Source: Rhyacophila brunnea
Lineage: Eukaryota > Arthropoda > Insecta > Trichoptera > Rhyacophilidae
Direction: 5' to 3'
DNA: 64,000 bases
Assembly: GCA_022495005.1 (NCBI GenBank)
Contig: JAGYXB010001332.1
Coordinates: forward strand, 434,001 to 498,000
Of this stretch, positions 34,021-45,310 are shown piece by piece (within the stretch, counting starts at the first letter, position 1; every line of letters starts with the position of its first letter). A program made the position numbers and the translations under genes. The notes under the pieces were generated by a model that was given only the letters and a program-made list of their open reading frames with translations, did not search any database and was not told the origin of the DNA.

Positions 34021-34511
34021 AACAACAATACAATATACGATTATTAATACGTGAAAGAATTTTAATGATCTTTCTTCGTATAGTAATATAATTGGTATTA
34101 ATAATATCTGGTGATTTTTATAGCTTTCACGAATTTGTTTGTTTGCTGGAAATTTTATTATTTTCCTCAGTAAAAAGGACAGAAGAAAATGGGAGGGGAG
34201 GGAAAAGTGGCATTTGGCATTTCCAACCATGCTCTCAATTCAACCAGCGATGACTCACTTGCAATTTCATAGGTTGATCGAAAAATATTAGTAGTGTAAA
34301 TATAGAAAAATCGCTGCCACGGTAAGAGGGTGTTGCATTTTAAAACTAAACTCTAGAAGTATATTCTAGTACTTCTATATATCCATGTATAATGTGGCAT
34401 ATTGAAATATTTTTTTTTCAATAGTAATGTTTTTGTATATATAAAATAATACGTAGCATAAATAATACATAATTTTATGTGGAATAGCTTACATTCATTA
34501 TGAAACTTCTC
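34021..34511. other. AT-rich DNA, no feature recognised
   Basis: No coding or repeated sequence recognised. Confidence 0.4.
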
Positions 34512-34690
34512 GACTCCGTAGCTCACGTGGTTCAATTAATACACTGGGCACTCATCCGGTGCGTCACAATTCCTGTGCTTTTTAAGCAAGATTATGTATT
34601 TTTATGTGATCGTTTCGTTTTTACTACTGCACTTCTGTTTCACTACACTACTGTCATTGGATCTCATGGGTTGTTGTAGTATTAAAAAGA
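34512..34690 (+). repeat. tRNA-derived SINE, family 2, copy 2
   Basis: The head CTCCGTAGCTCACGTGGTTC is A-box-like. The body ACACTACTGTCATTGGATCT matches copy 1 at about 11605. The B box is poorly kept. Confidence 0.5.
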
Positions 34691-35162
34691 ATATATTTTA
34701 TATATACCACATCAATACTACGTTTTTAAACTTTGTGCATATTCCGCCTAGAATAAAAAAATATATTTAAAAAAAAAAGTCTTAAAAGATATAATATGTG
34801 GGCACTGTTTTAACGGACAAACGTTTATTAATTCCACATTGCTACGTCTTTCTACTAGAATAAAATGTAAATGTAACTTCGTCACTAGTGGGTGAAAAAG
34901 GAAACAGTTGAACACAGAGCATATATTTGTCATAGTAAAAATAATTTAATTTTGAGTATAAGAAATCAGTTCGCTTAGTGTCGTTATCTCATAGCTATTA
35001 ACATACATAATTCAGTTATCGTAGAATTATTAATAAAAAATCCGTTTTAAAACTAATGTATTATGCAGTACTTAAACTATTAATTGTTATTGAACACTTG
35101 ATTTATATCCACGATGAGTAGGTTCAGATTTAAGTAAAAACTTAAACCGCAACAACAAATAA
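34691..35162. other. AT-rich DNA, no feature recognised
   Basis: No coding or repeated sequence recognised. Confidence 0.4.
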
Positions 35163-35760
35163 TTACAAAATAAAAAGAACTTTTTATATACCACGTTTTT
35201 AAATTTTCTGTTGAATCATATAAACCTGACAATTTTATGTATTAATTAAAACTTTTTATTGTACTTGATAGGAATACTGAATAAATATTATAGAATACAG
35301 AAATGTCATTTTGATATTTCATATTGATTTCCATAGTAACGCACGTACATATTAATAATTTAGTTGCTAGGACCCCCTTAGCAACCAATAATAGTGGTTT
35401 ACTTTTTATGATTTTTTTTCCGAAATAACTTTCCATACAAAACAGAACTAAATGAAAATGAATTCAATTCTGCTTAAAGAAGGCTAAAAGTATTAAAAGA
35501 ATGCATTGTCGTCGTGTTTTGATATATTCTAAAAGTTTTAAATGTCTAGTTAGTCGGAAAGTTAGTTAAAAATCGATTGCAAGATTTGGACAAACTAAAA
35601 ATGTGTAATGGCAAATATGACATGTTGTTAAATAAACGTGTACCTTGATAAATAAAGGAATTCAGTGGTTTGAAATCGATTATTGCAAGATTTGTATTGG
35701 ACAAATAAGAAAAAAATTGTACTGGGCAAACATGAATACAAACTAATAAAAACGTGGTAA
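35163..35760 (+). mobile_element. TTACAA-family MITE, copy M6, with matched end changes and an insertion
   Basis: Same family as M1, but the subterminal repeat is TACCACGTTTTT on the left and AAAACGTGGTAA on the right instead of TACAACG/CGTTGTA: the same base pair is changed at both ends. About 95 bp (35590-35685, AATGGCAAATATGACATG onward) interrupt the right part. That insert recurs at 41293-41385, next to the gene. After the insert the sequence GATTGCAAGATTTG of the MITE is repeated. Confidence 0.8.
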
Positions 35761-36633
35761 TATGCCGGTCTTTAATTATTTTAAGATTAAAATCATTCAT
35801 GAATTATAATATTATGTACTTAGAAGATTCTTTATTCGACTTGAAGATATTAAAGTACTACCTACAATAATGATTATTATTCATAACTGATATTCTCCTA
35901 AGCTCTTCTAATCTAGCTAACAAATTGATATTTTGTGATTCATCTTTGCTAAAATATTTAAATGCTGTGGGATGATTCTCTTATTTCGTGTTCGACATTG
36001 TTGTCATTTTACCAACTATGGTTTTACCAATTACGATCGTAACACGGAACGTCAATGGTGGACGAATGGAAGAATATCCGCTTTTGTGGCCGTGGGCCGC
36101 TAGTTCTGATCTCGTGTCTGGCGAGTTCTATTTAAATACATTGTGCTTTTGGACCCAGAGCATTTATCAAATTGCTTGAATGAACGGCTACCATTTTTTC
36201 TCGTAAATATTTGTCTTTGAGAGGCAAAGATCCTCACCGAATTGTAAACACAAAGTATGATGATAGTGACGATACTATCAATTTATATTCCTATTATCTG
36301 AACCAGTTTTACTTCAGCAATAATTCTCAGATTATAGTTAGCAGGAGCGCGCATATGGGTGGGTTTTCGGGTCCGGATCTCCCTCCCCCCTGAAACAAAA
36401 ATATTATAACTATTCAGAAGATTGGAATATTATTTGTTCTTCTTTATTAGAAAGACATGACTGAGGACCATGACCCGTAATACTTGGCTATCAGCCTTCT
36501 CAAATCGTTGGTTCCAATCCTGTACATTCTGCGCCACGTAAGGCCTGTGTCAGTAGAGCACCCACGGTTCTCATGAATTGGTGTAATCATCAGAATCTTT
36601 GCTTTAATATTCTGACATTGCATGCTTATGATC
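35761..36633. other. no gene recognised
   Basis: Short plus-strand frames at 35988 and 36211 are not convincing. 36462-36540 has tRNA-like words (GTTGGTTCCAATCC) without a full structure. Confidence 0.35.
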
Positions 36634-37002
36634 ATGGCCACCACAAGGGGGGGCTAACAGGGCTCTAGCCTGGGGGCCCGGTGAGGTGAGTCGACCAGAT
36701 AAGTGGGATAAACACATATCACAAATTTGCTTTTTTAAAAAAGTCTCCTGCGGCGCTATTTTCCTTAAATTATATTATTATTAAAAATTATTTGGTAGTA
36801 CGACACAATTTTTAATTGTGCATCAATAATCGACATCTCCATAATTCAAATGGATGTATTAAAATATACAATAAAACACCAAATAAGTATGCACATTAAT
36901 TTTACCGCGTACACCATTTGGAAATACTGCTACTGTTGAGCGTCACACTACCTTTATCCTAAGCGATAGGTAGGGGGGCCCGCTTCACGATGTGGGGCCC
37001 AT
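36634..37002. mobile_element. MITE with GC-rich ends (copy 1)
   Basis: About 370 bp. Left end ATGGCCACCACAAGGGGGGG, then GGCTCTAGCCTGGGGGCCCG and GGTCGACCAGATAA-like text; right end GGGGGGCCCGCTTCACGATG then TGGGGCCCAT. The two outer ends are short inverted repeats (ATGG.CCCCAC). The AT-rich middle shares words with copy 2 at 39098 (CATAATTC, GATGTATTAAAA, GCGGCGCTATTTT). No ORF. Confidence 0.75.
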
Positions 37003-37739
37003 TCTCATGATCCTAATAGTTATAACCGTTGGGCCACGCGCATTCGATAGCGACGTGTGCATGCGACCGGTCGTAATATGATAATATAATACTCGTAGAT
37101 GAACACTTGTAACTATAGCTATATGCCAGTGCTCATCACGAGACTCAACATGCGGAGTGTCTGGGTATGTGCCCAGAAAAGTGCGGAGATCCGTGGGGTA
37201 ACTACGGAAGTCACCCCTATCGGGACCCCTATCTTATAACTGTGTGCGCACCTGCTCGTCATTATTATTATGTATTCATATGGCGGCAATCTTTAAATTT
37301 CAAAAAATAGAAAATCACAACGCACACACAAATTCACATCAGTAAAACTTATAAAAAGTTTAACTTATGAAAATACGTCAGTTAATGCGTTATGTGTTAC
37401 TTGGAATGGGAATTACGGAATGTATTAAACATATTTACATAAATATTACTATGCATATAATCCTTAGTGTAATCGTTTGTGTCCTATTAATTATAAGTTG
37501 TGTATATGGTTTTGGTTACACTGCTGAAACCGAGAGATTTACTTATCTCTGGATAATCAATTTAATAATATCATCTATTATTTTTTTAAACTGATTATTT
37601 GAGATAATAATATTAACTATTATGTTAACTATATTACTCTTCTAATATTAACTATTATGAAGCATCCAGTTACATTGGACTGTGTCAAACGGCAATTAAT
37701 CGAATAATCATTGATAATTCAATATTATATAGTATTTTC
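37003..37739. other. no gene called; GC-richer patch
   Basis: 37120-37245 is GC-richer (AGTGCGGAGATCCGTGGGGT then AACTACGG) and looks like an inserted fragment of unknown origin. The 75-codon frame at 37367 (MKIRQLMRYVLLGMG..., hydrophobic) has no support. Confidence 0.3.
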
Positions 37740-38085
37740 GTTCACCCTGTACCTAATGACGTCGGAAAACTCTCTTCCTTCCATTCCACGTGGCGACATT
37801 TTCTCCGTAAACTCGCCTGATTCATTTGGCGAACAAACAGTCCGAACGCTTCGGAAAATCCATCGCCGTCTCTTTCACGACCCTGCGAAAGGATAAAGAT
37901 GGAAATAAGCTGGGAGTTTTCGCGCAGTGTTCGGACGTCACGGTCGAGCGTCTGATTTTATAGAGAGGCTTTGTCTATTGTGAATCAGCTGTTTTGGCTA
38001 GTCTACGTTGTGAAGTTCGCGCGGATGGACGTGTTTTCCGCAACAGTGGTTTTGTTTTGACAGTGTCAGTGTCAGTGTTCAGTGA
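37740..38085 (+). promoter_or_regulatory. candidate promoter / 5' UTR of the gene at 41471
   Basis: About 350 bp of clearly GC-richer, non-repetitive DNA. It has several CG-containing words (GTTTTCGCGCAGTGTTCGGA, AAGTTCGCGCGGATGGACGT). It ends in three closely spaced arthropod initiator motifs (TCAGT at about 38066, 38072 and 38080, within GTGTCAGTGTCAGTGTTCAG). This is what a promoter with a 5' UTR exon looks like in an AT-rich insect genome. No splice donor is obvious just downstream, so the link to the ATG at 41471 (3.4 kb away) is inference. A 61-codon frame inside it is not convincing. Confidence 0.4.
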
Positions 38086-38980
38086 AATAGATCAATTAGA
38101 TTGGTACCTAACTACTTTTTGATAATATAAAGATGACAGTTATATGTAATTGTATAAAATGATTGCGCTATTCATAAATCAGCTATGCTTAGTTGATACT
38201 TATGATGAGTATAAAATGATTGGTGAGACCTTTATCTATCAATGAGTTAACAGCAGCTAACTAATCATTATTGACAGTAAGCCATTCTTACAGTAGACAT
38301 CAATTTTCATTTTTACAGCATTATATACGTAGAAAATTTTCTTAACTTTCCTTACAAACTTAAATTCCTTAAGTAGTTACATAAATTTACAAATCTCGTG
38401 TTTATCAATATTGTTAAAATTAAGAAAGTAATACCTACATCAATTTAAAGATGAATGAATACTCGGTATATGATTAATTACATATTTCTTCAAATATTCA
38501 TCAATTAATAAATATTTATCATATTATTTTATGGATTAAGAACAATGTAGTGGTTTTCGTATGTGATCACAAGAGATCAGGACATAGGATAAGGTGTATT
38601 CCATTTAGTTTCTGGAAAGATTCTGGTATATATTACGGATGTATGCATTTGAATAATGAGATAAGGTAGTGGAAGGGGGTGGACCTAGAGATAATATCAT
38701 AATATAAAACCAATGCCCTGTATTTGAATGCAAAGCTTTAACATTTGTATGCGACATAATTTAAACAGTACAGATAATAGTTTAAAGCACCTAGTACAAA
38801 CGTTTTAAAGAAATCATGTAATATATTATAATCGAGATAACAGTCTGGAAAAAGCTGCCAAATATATTATATTACTGGTGAATGCAAGTAATGAATCAAT
38901 AACTAAGTTAAATAACGTCTCATATCCCAAATAATAGGTACGAAGTAAGACTGCTGATTGCATTAAATTTAGATACTAAG
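38086..38980. other. AT-rich DNA, no feature recognised
   Basis: No coding or repeated sequence recognised. Confidence 0.4.
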
Positions 38981-39485
38981 AGATGCAGTCCCGTGCAAAT
39001 CCGTATCGGGATTGAAGAGTGAGCACGTAAAATCCTTTCTTTCAGACACGTTTTAAGCATCATGTAAGACGGCCCTGCATATCCGCGGTTGTACATCATG
39101 GCCCCCACAAGAGGGGGGCTGACAAGGCTCTAGCCTAGGGGCCCGGCATAGCGGGTCGACCAGATAAATTAGATAAGCACACATCTCTGTATCTTGCTCT
39201 TATAGTAAAAAGTCGAATGCGGCGCTATTTTATTTCAGGGTTATTACGATTTTAAAATAGAAGATTGTGCGATAGGATTTTTGGTTGTTGTCTGTTAATA
39301 ATAGACAAGTCCATAATTCGATGTATTAAAAAATCGCTAAAAATACACTGAATTTTATTTGGCCTCGAACGTCACTGTATGTGTAGAACGTCAGACTGCC
39401 ATTAAACGGGCCGCCAAAAATTTTGTCCTGGGGGCCCGCTTCAGGATGAGGGGCCATGCTCTACATACATGACGGGTGGATACGG
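38981..39485. repeat. dispersed repeat, copy 2 (interrupted)
   Basis: 38981-39097 matches 1915-2020 (CAGTCCCGTGC, TTCTTTCAGACACGTTTTAA, TGCATATCCGCGG) and resumes at 39458-39485 (ACATACATGACGGGTGG). The GC-ended MITE 39098-39457 lies in between. Confidence 0.65.
39098..39457. mobile_element. MITE with GC-rich ends (copy 2)
   Basis: Left end ATGGCCCCCACAAGAGGGGG, with GGCTCTAGCCTAGGGGCCCG; right end GGGGGCCCGCTTCAGGATGA then GGGGCCAT. It is 360 bp, a sister of 36634-37002, and is inserted into another repeat, which fixes both of its ends. Confidence 0.8.
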
Positions 39486-39795
39486 TAAACCTATAATCAG
39501 TAAATATATATTTATGTAGATCATTGGACTTCCCAGTTCTAAAACAGCCACGGTGGTTTCGCAGCCAAGCTCTGACAGTTTGGCCTAATAAAATCTGACA
39601 CATTGGCGAATCGCAAGATACCAATCATAATCTCTGAGAGTATCTTCATAATATGTCGATTGAAAAAAAGAGCAACGCAACTGTGTCTGACCTTCAACCT
39701 TCAGTTGAGAAGATTGGCTAGTGAAACGCAGTTTCCTTGAGGGCTAGTTATTTAGCTTTTAGTAGACTTGCGATGTCGTACGGCGACAGAGTAGT
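39486..39795. other. no gene recognised
   Basis: A minus-strand open frame of 77 codons at 39391-39624 overlaps the MITE end and is not a gene. Confidence 0.4.
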
Positions 39796-40046
39796 AGGCC
39801 ATCCATGGACTGAAACCGTATGCGGTTTCGAACCGTGTGCCATACTAAGCTTATCTTTTCTGTTCATGGAAATATATTTTCACTAAGTATAATATAAGCA
39901 TCTGATCGTATCCGTTTATAGTGTTTATACCATACACTTACACTTACAAATTTAGTGAAAATATATTTTCATGAACAAAAATCATAAGTTTAGTATGGCA
40001 CACGAATCGAAACCGCATACAGTTTCAGTCCATGGATGGCCTCTAG
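39796..40046. mobile_element. fold-back element, ~95-bp arms
   Basis: Arms 39796-39894 and 39951-40046 are inverted copies. They share AGGCCATCCATGGACTGAAA at the outer end, GTATGCGGTTTCG, GTGTGCCATACTAA and GTTCATG.AAATATATTTTC. The loop is about 56 bp. No ORF and no clear flank duplication. Confidence 0.82.
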
Positions 40047-40435
40047 GCCTCTTTCCAACTGGACTCGGCCGAAGTTATAGTAATTTTGAATTTATAGTTT
40101 TTTAGTCTCTTCCAAAAACCATTACAACGATTTGAAAACCAGTATCTATCTCTAGTGCGACATTAATCGATTTAGTTTACCCCAATGACGGGTGATATAA
40201 TATGATATTTAGTTCGGCGCTAACTTCAGGATGTGTCTTCAGCGCAAACTTTCGCCAGGGTTAATGCCAAGCTAGCGCTAGTTTTCATGTTGTACCTAAT
40301 GTAGTTGTTTGTGTACAGATTGTTTGCGCAGCGGACAAAGGAAATGTGTCGTAAGATAATTAACTTAGTTTGTAGAGGGATGCTTTAATAATCATCTACC
40401 ATTATTATTGAAAATGGCTTTATATATTTTAGTTT
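40047..40435. other. no gene recognised
   Basis: Mixed composition; nothing identified. Confidence 0.35.
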
Positions 40436-40749
40436 ATCTACAAATTTATTAGTCTGCTATATAAAATATCATCTTAATGATAATATAATTGATTTGCCTA
40501 TTTGTATTCTTTGGTACAAATAATTTTTTAATACATAAACACAATGCGCATCAATATTTATTATATTTACATGATGGGTTTTCATAGTATATAATTACAA
40601 GATAAAAATAACTTTTTATTTACAACGTTTTTAAATTTTCTGTTGAATCATATAAGCTTGACTTGACTAGCTTAAACGATAAAAAAAAATGTGTACTGAT
40701 AGAAATAATACTGAAATGTCATTTTGACATGTCATATTGATTTCCATAG
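40436..40749. repeat. segment duplicated from or to 29078-29400, with truncated MITE M7a
   Basis: Matches 29078-29400, including the flank before MITE M4. The MITE part begins at 40595 (TTACAAGATAAAAATAAC) and breaks off at about 40749 (TTTCCATAGT), where a second copy starts. Confidence 0.8.
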
Positions 40750-41160
40750 TTTATATAAGTTTTATATAAGTACAACGTTTTGAAATTCTGTTGAACCATA
40801 TACATTTGACTTGACTAGCTTAAACGATCAAAAAAATGTGTACTTGATATGTCATATTGATTTCCATAGTAACGCACGTATATATTAATAATTAAGTTAC
40901 TAGGACCCCAGACCCCTTAGCAACCAATAATGGTGTCGAAATAACTTTTCATACAAAACAGAATTAACTGAAAATGAATTCAATTCTACTTAAAGATGGC
41001 TAAAATTATTTAAAAAATGCATTGGCATCGTGTTCTGATATATTCTAAAAGTTTCAAATGTCTAGATAGTCGGGAAGTTAGTTAAAAATCGATTGCAAGA
41101 TTTGTACTGGACAAAGTACCACCGGACAAATAAGAATACGAGCTAAGAAAAACGTTGTAA
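40750..41160 (+). mobile_element. TTACAA-ended MITE, copy M7b
   Basis: Second copy of the family, lacking the outer left end (starts around TATAAGTACAACGTTTTG) and ending AACGTTGTAA at 41160. Its wording is closest to M1. It lies 310 bp upstream of the gene's start codon, so it may be in the promoter, 5' UTR or first intron. Confidence 0.82.
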
Positions 41161-41292
41161 AAATAAAAATAATTTTACATTAGAAATTACTTAATTTAAT
41201 TAATTAAATACTTTTATGAATTTAACTGAATTGCATACTTATAAAATAGAGTTTACAAGCTATTTTTAGGCACCTCTTCAGAACCTAACCTA

Positions 41293-41385
41293 GACAAACC
41301 AAAAATGTGTAGTGGCAAATATGACATGATGTTAAATAAACGTGTACCTTGATAAATAAAGGCATTCAGTGGTTTGAAACGTAAA
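41293..41385 (+). repeat. short repeat shared with MITE M6
   Basis: AGTGGCAAATATGACATGAT, TTAAATAAACGTGTACCTTG and GCATTCAGTGGTTTGAAA match 35595-35680 at almost every base. It is probably 5' leader of the gene here and was carried into M6 there, or the reverse. Confidence 0.6.
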
Positions 41386-41470
41386 CAATCAACATGATTC
41401 GGTTTAAAAAAAGACACTTATAAGACAAAAACATAAAGTGTAAATAATACGAGAGTTAATATTTTGAAAA

Positions 41471-43060
41471 ATGTCGAGTCCAAATCATTTTGCATGTAGA
41501 TCTCAAACACCATCACATAATTTGGACTGGGATTCACCGTCCGCTAAAACTGGGACAGTCAAAAGGAGACCAACATCTTGTGGAGACGCTAATCAATTAA
41601 AAATGGTTCCAAATAAACTCCATTTCTTGGATTCTACATCGTGGGATGTCCCATCGACAGCTCTTCAATCAAATTCGGGTCAAACTATTGTGGGGTTTTC
41701 TAGAGAAAGAAAGTCGTCTATGGATGGCAATAATCTTGGAATGAGTGATGATAGATTGGACGAAGCTTGCAGTCTTGATTATAATGATAATGATTCTATT
41801 AAAACAGTCATATTTAATCCCACTATAAGACCTAATGAACAGAATTTAACGCCATTTCATGATGAAGTGATTTGTATTGAAATAATAGAAGAAGACAAAA
41901 CGAAAACAAATAATGTTACCAAAAAAGAAGATTTGGCATTGAAGACTATTGGTTGTATAAAACAACCAAAAAGTGTAATTTATTCGAACGTTGGCAGTAT
42001 TTACACAAACAGTTGTGTTGACTCACCTAGGCGATTATCGTTATTTTGCTCTGAAGTTTCTGAAAAAGATCACAAATTTCTTGTAGACAAGACTGGTAAA
42101 ATTGTTCCTGATACAGCCACTTTATTTTCACCAGATTCTCCTCCTTCTGTTGATCTAGAAAAAACTATTGCTAAACCTACAATTTCAAAATTAAGACTAC
42201 CAGGAAGTATACAAAAGCCTGGGGTTTACAGTTTAATGAAAACTGGTATGAAAGCAAAAGAAGAATGTTCTTCAATAAAAAATAATACAGTGATAAAAAC
42301 TATAAGTATAAATGAAAAAGAAGTAATTATTGACACAGAAAATGAATCGAATACTGCAAAGGCAACGCCCAAGAAAATGATTCAAAAAATGAAACTTAAT
42401 TTCTCACCTTCAAAAACAAATGATAAATTAAAGTTCAAAATATTTTCGACTAAAACAGCATCGCCAAATACAAAAGACTCAAAACTGGAAGCTTTGACGA
42501 AAGAACCTACAAAACCAGTTATAGGAAACAACTACGTACAACTTAAGTTTGGAGCAAAGCCGAAACAATATTCGGTAAAATCTCCAATTTCAAGATTGCC
42601 GTCAAAGATTCCAAAAACGCCAGTTGATAATGAAAACGTAAGCATTCATCTAAGCCCAAACAAAAAATATACAGTCACCTCACAGCATGGCATTCGGTAT
42701 GATAAAGACAATTATGTTATTTTTGATCCGGAATCTGGCTTCGATGGTACTGGAAAGAATATCCCTAAATACCAAAATGTCAGAGAACTTGAAGACAATG
42801 TTGTCAATTTTGAGAGTCCCAGTGATACAGACAGTGGAATTATAAGTCCAATGTCTCCATTTGAATCTGGTAGTGAAGTAGAAAGAAGAAACTCAAGAAC
42901 GTCTCCGCAGTATGGAAGGTTGAAGGTTCCTGGGAATTATTCCAAGAGTCGGTATGGTGCAGTGAAAAAGTTTAGTGCAACGACAAGTGATGAAAGTACC
43001 ACTAGTTTGGATTACGAAGCTGTCAGAAAGATGGAAGATGAAATCACTGAACAAGTCAAG
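41471..43060 (+). CDS. large coding exon of an unidentified Ser/Thr/Lys-rich protein with SKIP and DSGIIS motifs
   Basis: An open frame of 530 codons starts at an ATG with a good insect context (GAAAAATGTCG) and runs to a consensus donor AAG|GTAAGA at 43060/43061, phase 0; the stop at 43096 lies inside the intron. The protein is hydrophilic and mostly disordered: many SP/TP sites, Lys-rich stretches, no signal peptide and no membrane segment. Residues 375-385 read SRLPSKIPKTP, in which SKIP (378-381) fits the SxIP motif by which microtubule plus-end proteins bind EB1. Residues 454-459 are DSGIIS, a match to the DSGxxS phosphodegron read by beta-TrCP, followed by SPMSP. The exon ends SLDYEAVRKMEDEITEQVK, probably entering a helix or coiled coil. 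A cytoskeleton-linked phosphoprotein is my inference; I cannot name the family. Codon use is ordinary for an AT-rich insect genome, and there is no frame damage. Confidence 0.88.
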
Positions 43061-44560
43061 GTAAGATTATTAATATATTTAGTCTTTGTATTTTGAACCA
43101 TTAAAAATTGTTTATTGTTGGTGTAGTTAATAATATCATAACCTTACGTTAGTGTTCGATTTGTTAAATAATTTGAGTCTCAAGTATTTCTTTTAATATC
43201 AATAGAGGACATTTTCTTTGTAGTTTTTATTTACTCAGATCGGTACGAATAGGTATATGACTAGGTCACAAATTCGTTGAATATGTTAATTAATTGGTCC
43301 TTATGTATAATGCTTACGCCAATAATTTACACAATTCGCCGATTGCTATATTTCTTAACACGAGAGATAACGTGGATTATACGAATACCGCGAGTTTTCA
43401 ATCCAGGCAAAAAATAACTATTATTTTAAAAATTATCTAATTTAAAAGTGATGTTATTCGAATTATGTTACATCGTAACCAGTGATCGAGGTACAAATCA
43501 ATACCATACGCATAGGTTGGTCCACTGTCAGTTGAAGCCTTCTCCTAGTTTCTTTCACACTTGTTGGTCTATAGTTATTTGCTGCTACGTACTTTCGCTG
43601 ACCTCGGTGGGTACGTATATCTACCGGATTTGGGTACCACTGTATGACTTTACATCTCCAGTGATTATCAATTTGCTAAGCGACATTTTCATAATATTAT
43701 ATGCCAACTTATCAATTGATTTATTTCAAAATTTTAGTAAATCAAAACTCATGGGTGAGCCTAAACTATTCATCATAAACGGAAGTAAAATCATGCATAT
43801 ATCACCGACCACGTATATCTCGAATGATAAATACGTATACGATGTAGGTATTTATATTATGACGAGATTGTTTGCAGACCCAAACAGACGTGGAGTGCAT
43901 TCTTACATCTGTATAGTATCTTCAAAAATGAACTAGGAGTATCTACTAATGTGTGCCACCAGTGCTTTCTTATTCGCATAAAATATAGACCCTTCATTTA
44001 AGGAAAATCCAAAAGTTCTAACTGAATTTTGAATTAACATGGAAAGATCACAATATACCAGTAGGTATCTACCGCTAAATACATGAATGTGGGCGGACAA
44101 AATAACAAAATGTCATTTTTTTTTTTAAATTATCTCCAATTTACTTTATTCATAGTTTATCCAAATAGTACGCTTTTTCATATGGAAGGTTTGATAATGT
44201 TACGTTGTTTTACACCTATACAGGAAAATTTTATCAATCAATCAATTTTAACCGCTTTATGGAGGCCATCAGACCCTTTATAAACCCCTATGAAATATTT
44301 ATAATGAAAATATACCAGGTATACCTTTAAGAATACGTAACACAATATCATTCCTCTTTTCTTCTTCTTGAAAAATATAAACTTACTTTAGTAGCGAAAA
44401 ATTGCTGACCAAAAATCGTCACGAAATATCAAAATCAGGACGATATTTTGCCAGGAATTATTCGACATTATAAGACATTCAAAACAAGTAAAATGAAGTC
44501 AAATTAAATATATGGTTATAATATATACCTAAGTAAATATGTGTGTATAACTATAAGTAT
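43061..44560 (+). other. start of intron after the coding exon
   Basis: AT-rich intron sequence beginning GTAAGATTA. A 162-codon open frame at 43448-43936 (+) has hydrophobic stretches (SIVICCYVLSLTSVGTYIYR; VIINLLSDIFIILYANLSI) but no motif, no homologue I recognise, and lies inside the intron. I judge it unlikely to be a gene but it is the longest unexplained frame here. Confidence 0.5.
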
Positions 44561-44564
44561 AATC

Positions 44565-45310
44565 AACTATTTTTTTTTCATCGAATAATTAACAAGATTT
44601 GAGATGTAACATTCCTTTACTGAACATACATAAGTTGAAAACACCTCAGATATGTATTTATATATTTCTTTCTTTTTCTTTCGACCATGTCCGATCCTAA
44701 TATTGGCCTCCATAGAGTAGACTCAGATTAAAGATTTGTATTAACAGATTTTGTTTTTTACGAGAAATGGATGTCAGCCACTTGCTCAACCTATTAGGTC
44801 CATACCTTGACAGGCACAAATTGAAAAACAATATGTGTACTTGCCAGACCCAGGATTCGAACCTGGGACCCACGGTTTTATAGTCCAACGCTTATGCCGC
44901 GCGGCCACCGTGGGTGTATAATATATTGTGGGTTTGTATTTATATAATTACTTTCTAGAAAAAATATTTTTAACAAAAATACGACGCCCAGCGGAACTCG
45001 AACCCGCTTCCACTAGATGTGCGCAAATGTAATTTACCAATTGAGTTATATACGTCCTATCTAATTAGTAGTTCTTACGTGTTGAAGTACTTAACTTAAA
45101 AAAAAATCAATTTGTAGCGCTTGAAGATTGGTTAATTTCATCGTTATTAGATAGGATGCACATGGCTTAATAATTATTGGTAAAGCACGTTGAGAGAATA
45201 TACAGTGCATGCGGGTTTGAGTCCCGCTGGGCGTTGTATTTTTTCAAAAAGATTTTTTCTAGTTGGTTAGTATTTCTAAGATGGTTTCAAATTATGTATG
45301 TTATATAATT
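44565..45310. mobile_element. tRNA-like fold-back element, copy F4, carrying a SINE
   Basis: The leader is shared with F1 (ATTAACAAGATTTGAGAT). Left arm after the SINE: GACGCCCAGCGGAACTCGAA then CCCGCTTCC. Right arm (about 45145-45300): GCGGGTTTGAGTCCCGCTGG then GCG. The right arm's GGTTTGAGTCC is a near B box. Around 45010-45075 and 45145-45200 the arms match through TAGATAGGA-type text and TTACCAATTGAG/ATTGGTAAAG. The SINE at 44665-44934 splits the left arm. Confidence 0.75.
44665..44934 (-). repeat. tRNA-derived SINE, family 1, copy C, with 12-bp target duplication
   Basis: Full-length minus-strand copy (T-rich tail at the left, GGATTCGAACC at about 44852, head ending CGGCCACCGTGGGT at 44915). 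Exact 12-bp direct repeats TGTATTTATATA lie at 44653-44664 and 44935-44946. This is the target-site duplication of LINE-driven insertion. The presence of a clean duplication shows the SINE is younger than fold-back F4. Confidence 0.93.

Noticed and set aside
43448..43936. 162-codon plus-strand open frame with hydrophobic stretches
   Set aside because: It lies in the intron just after the large exon, has no motif I recognise and its composition is that of chance AT-rich frames.
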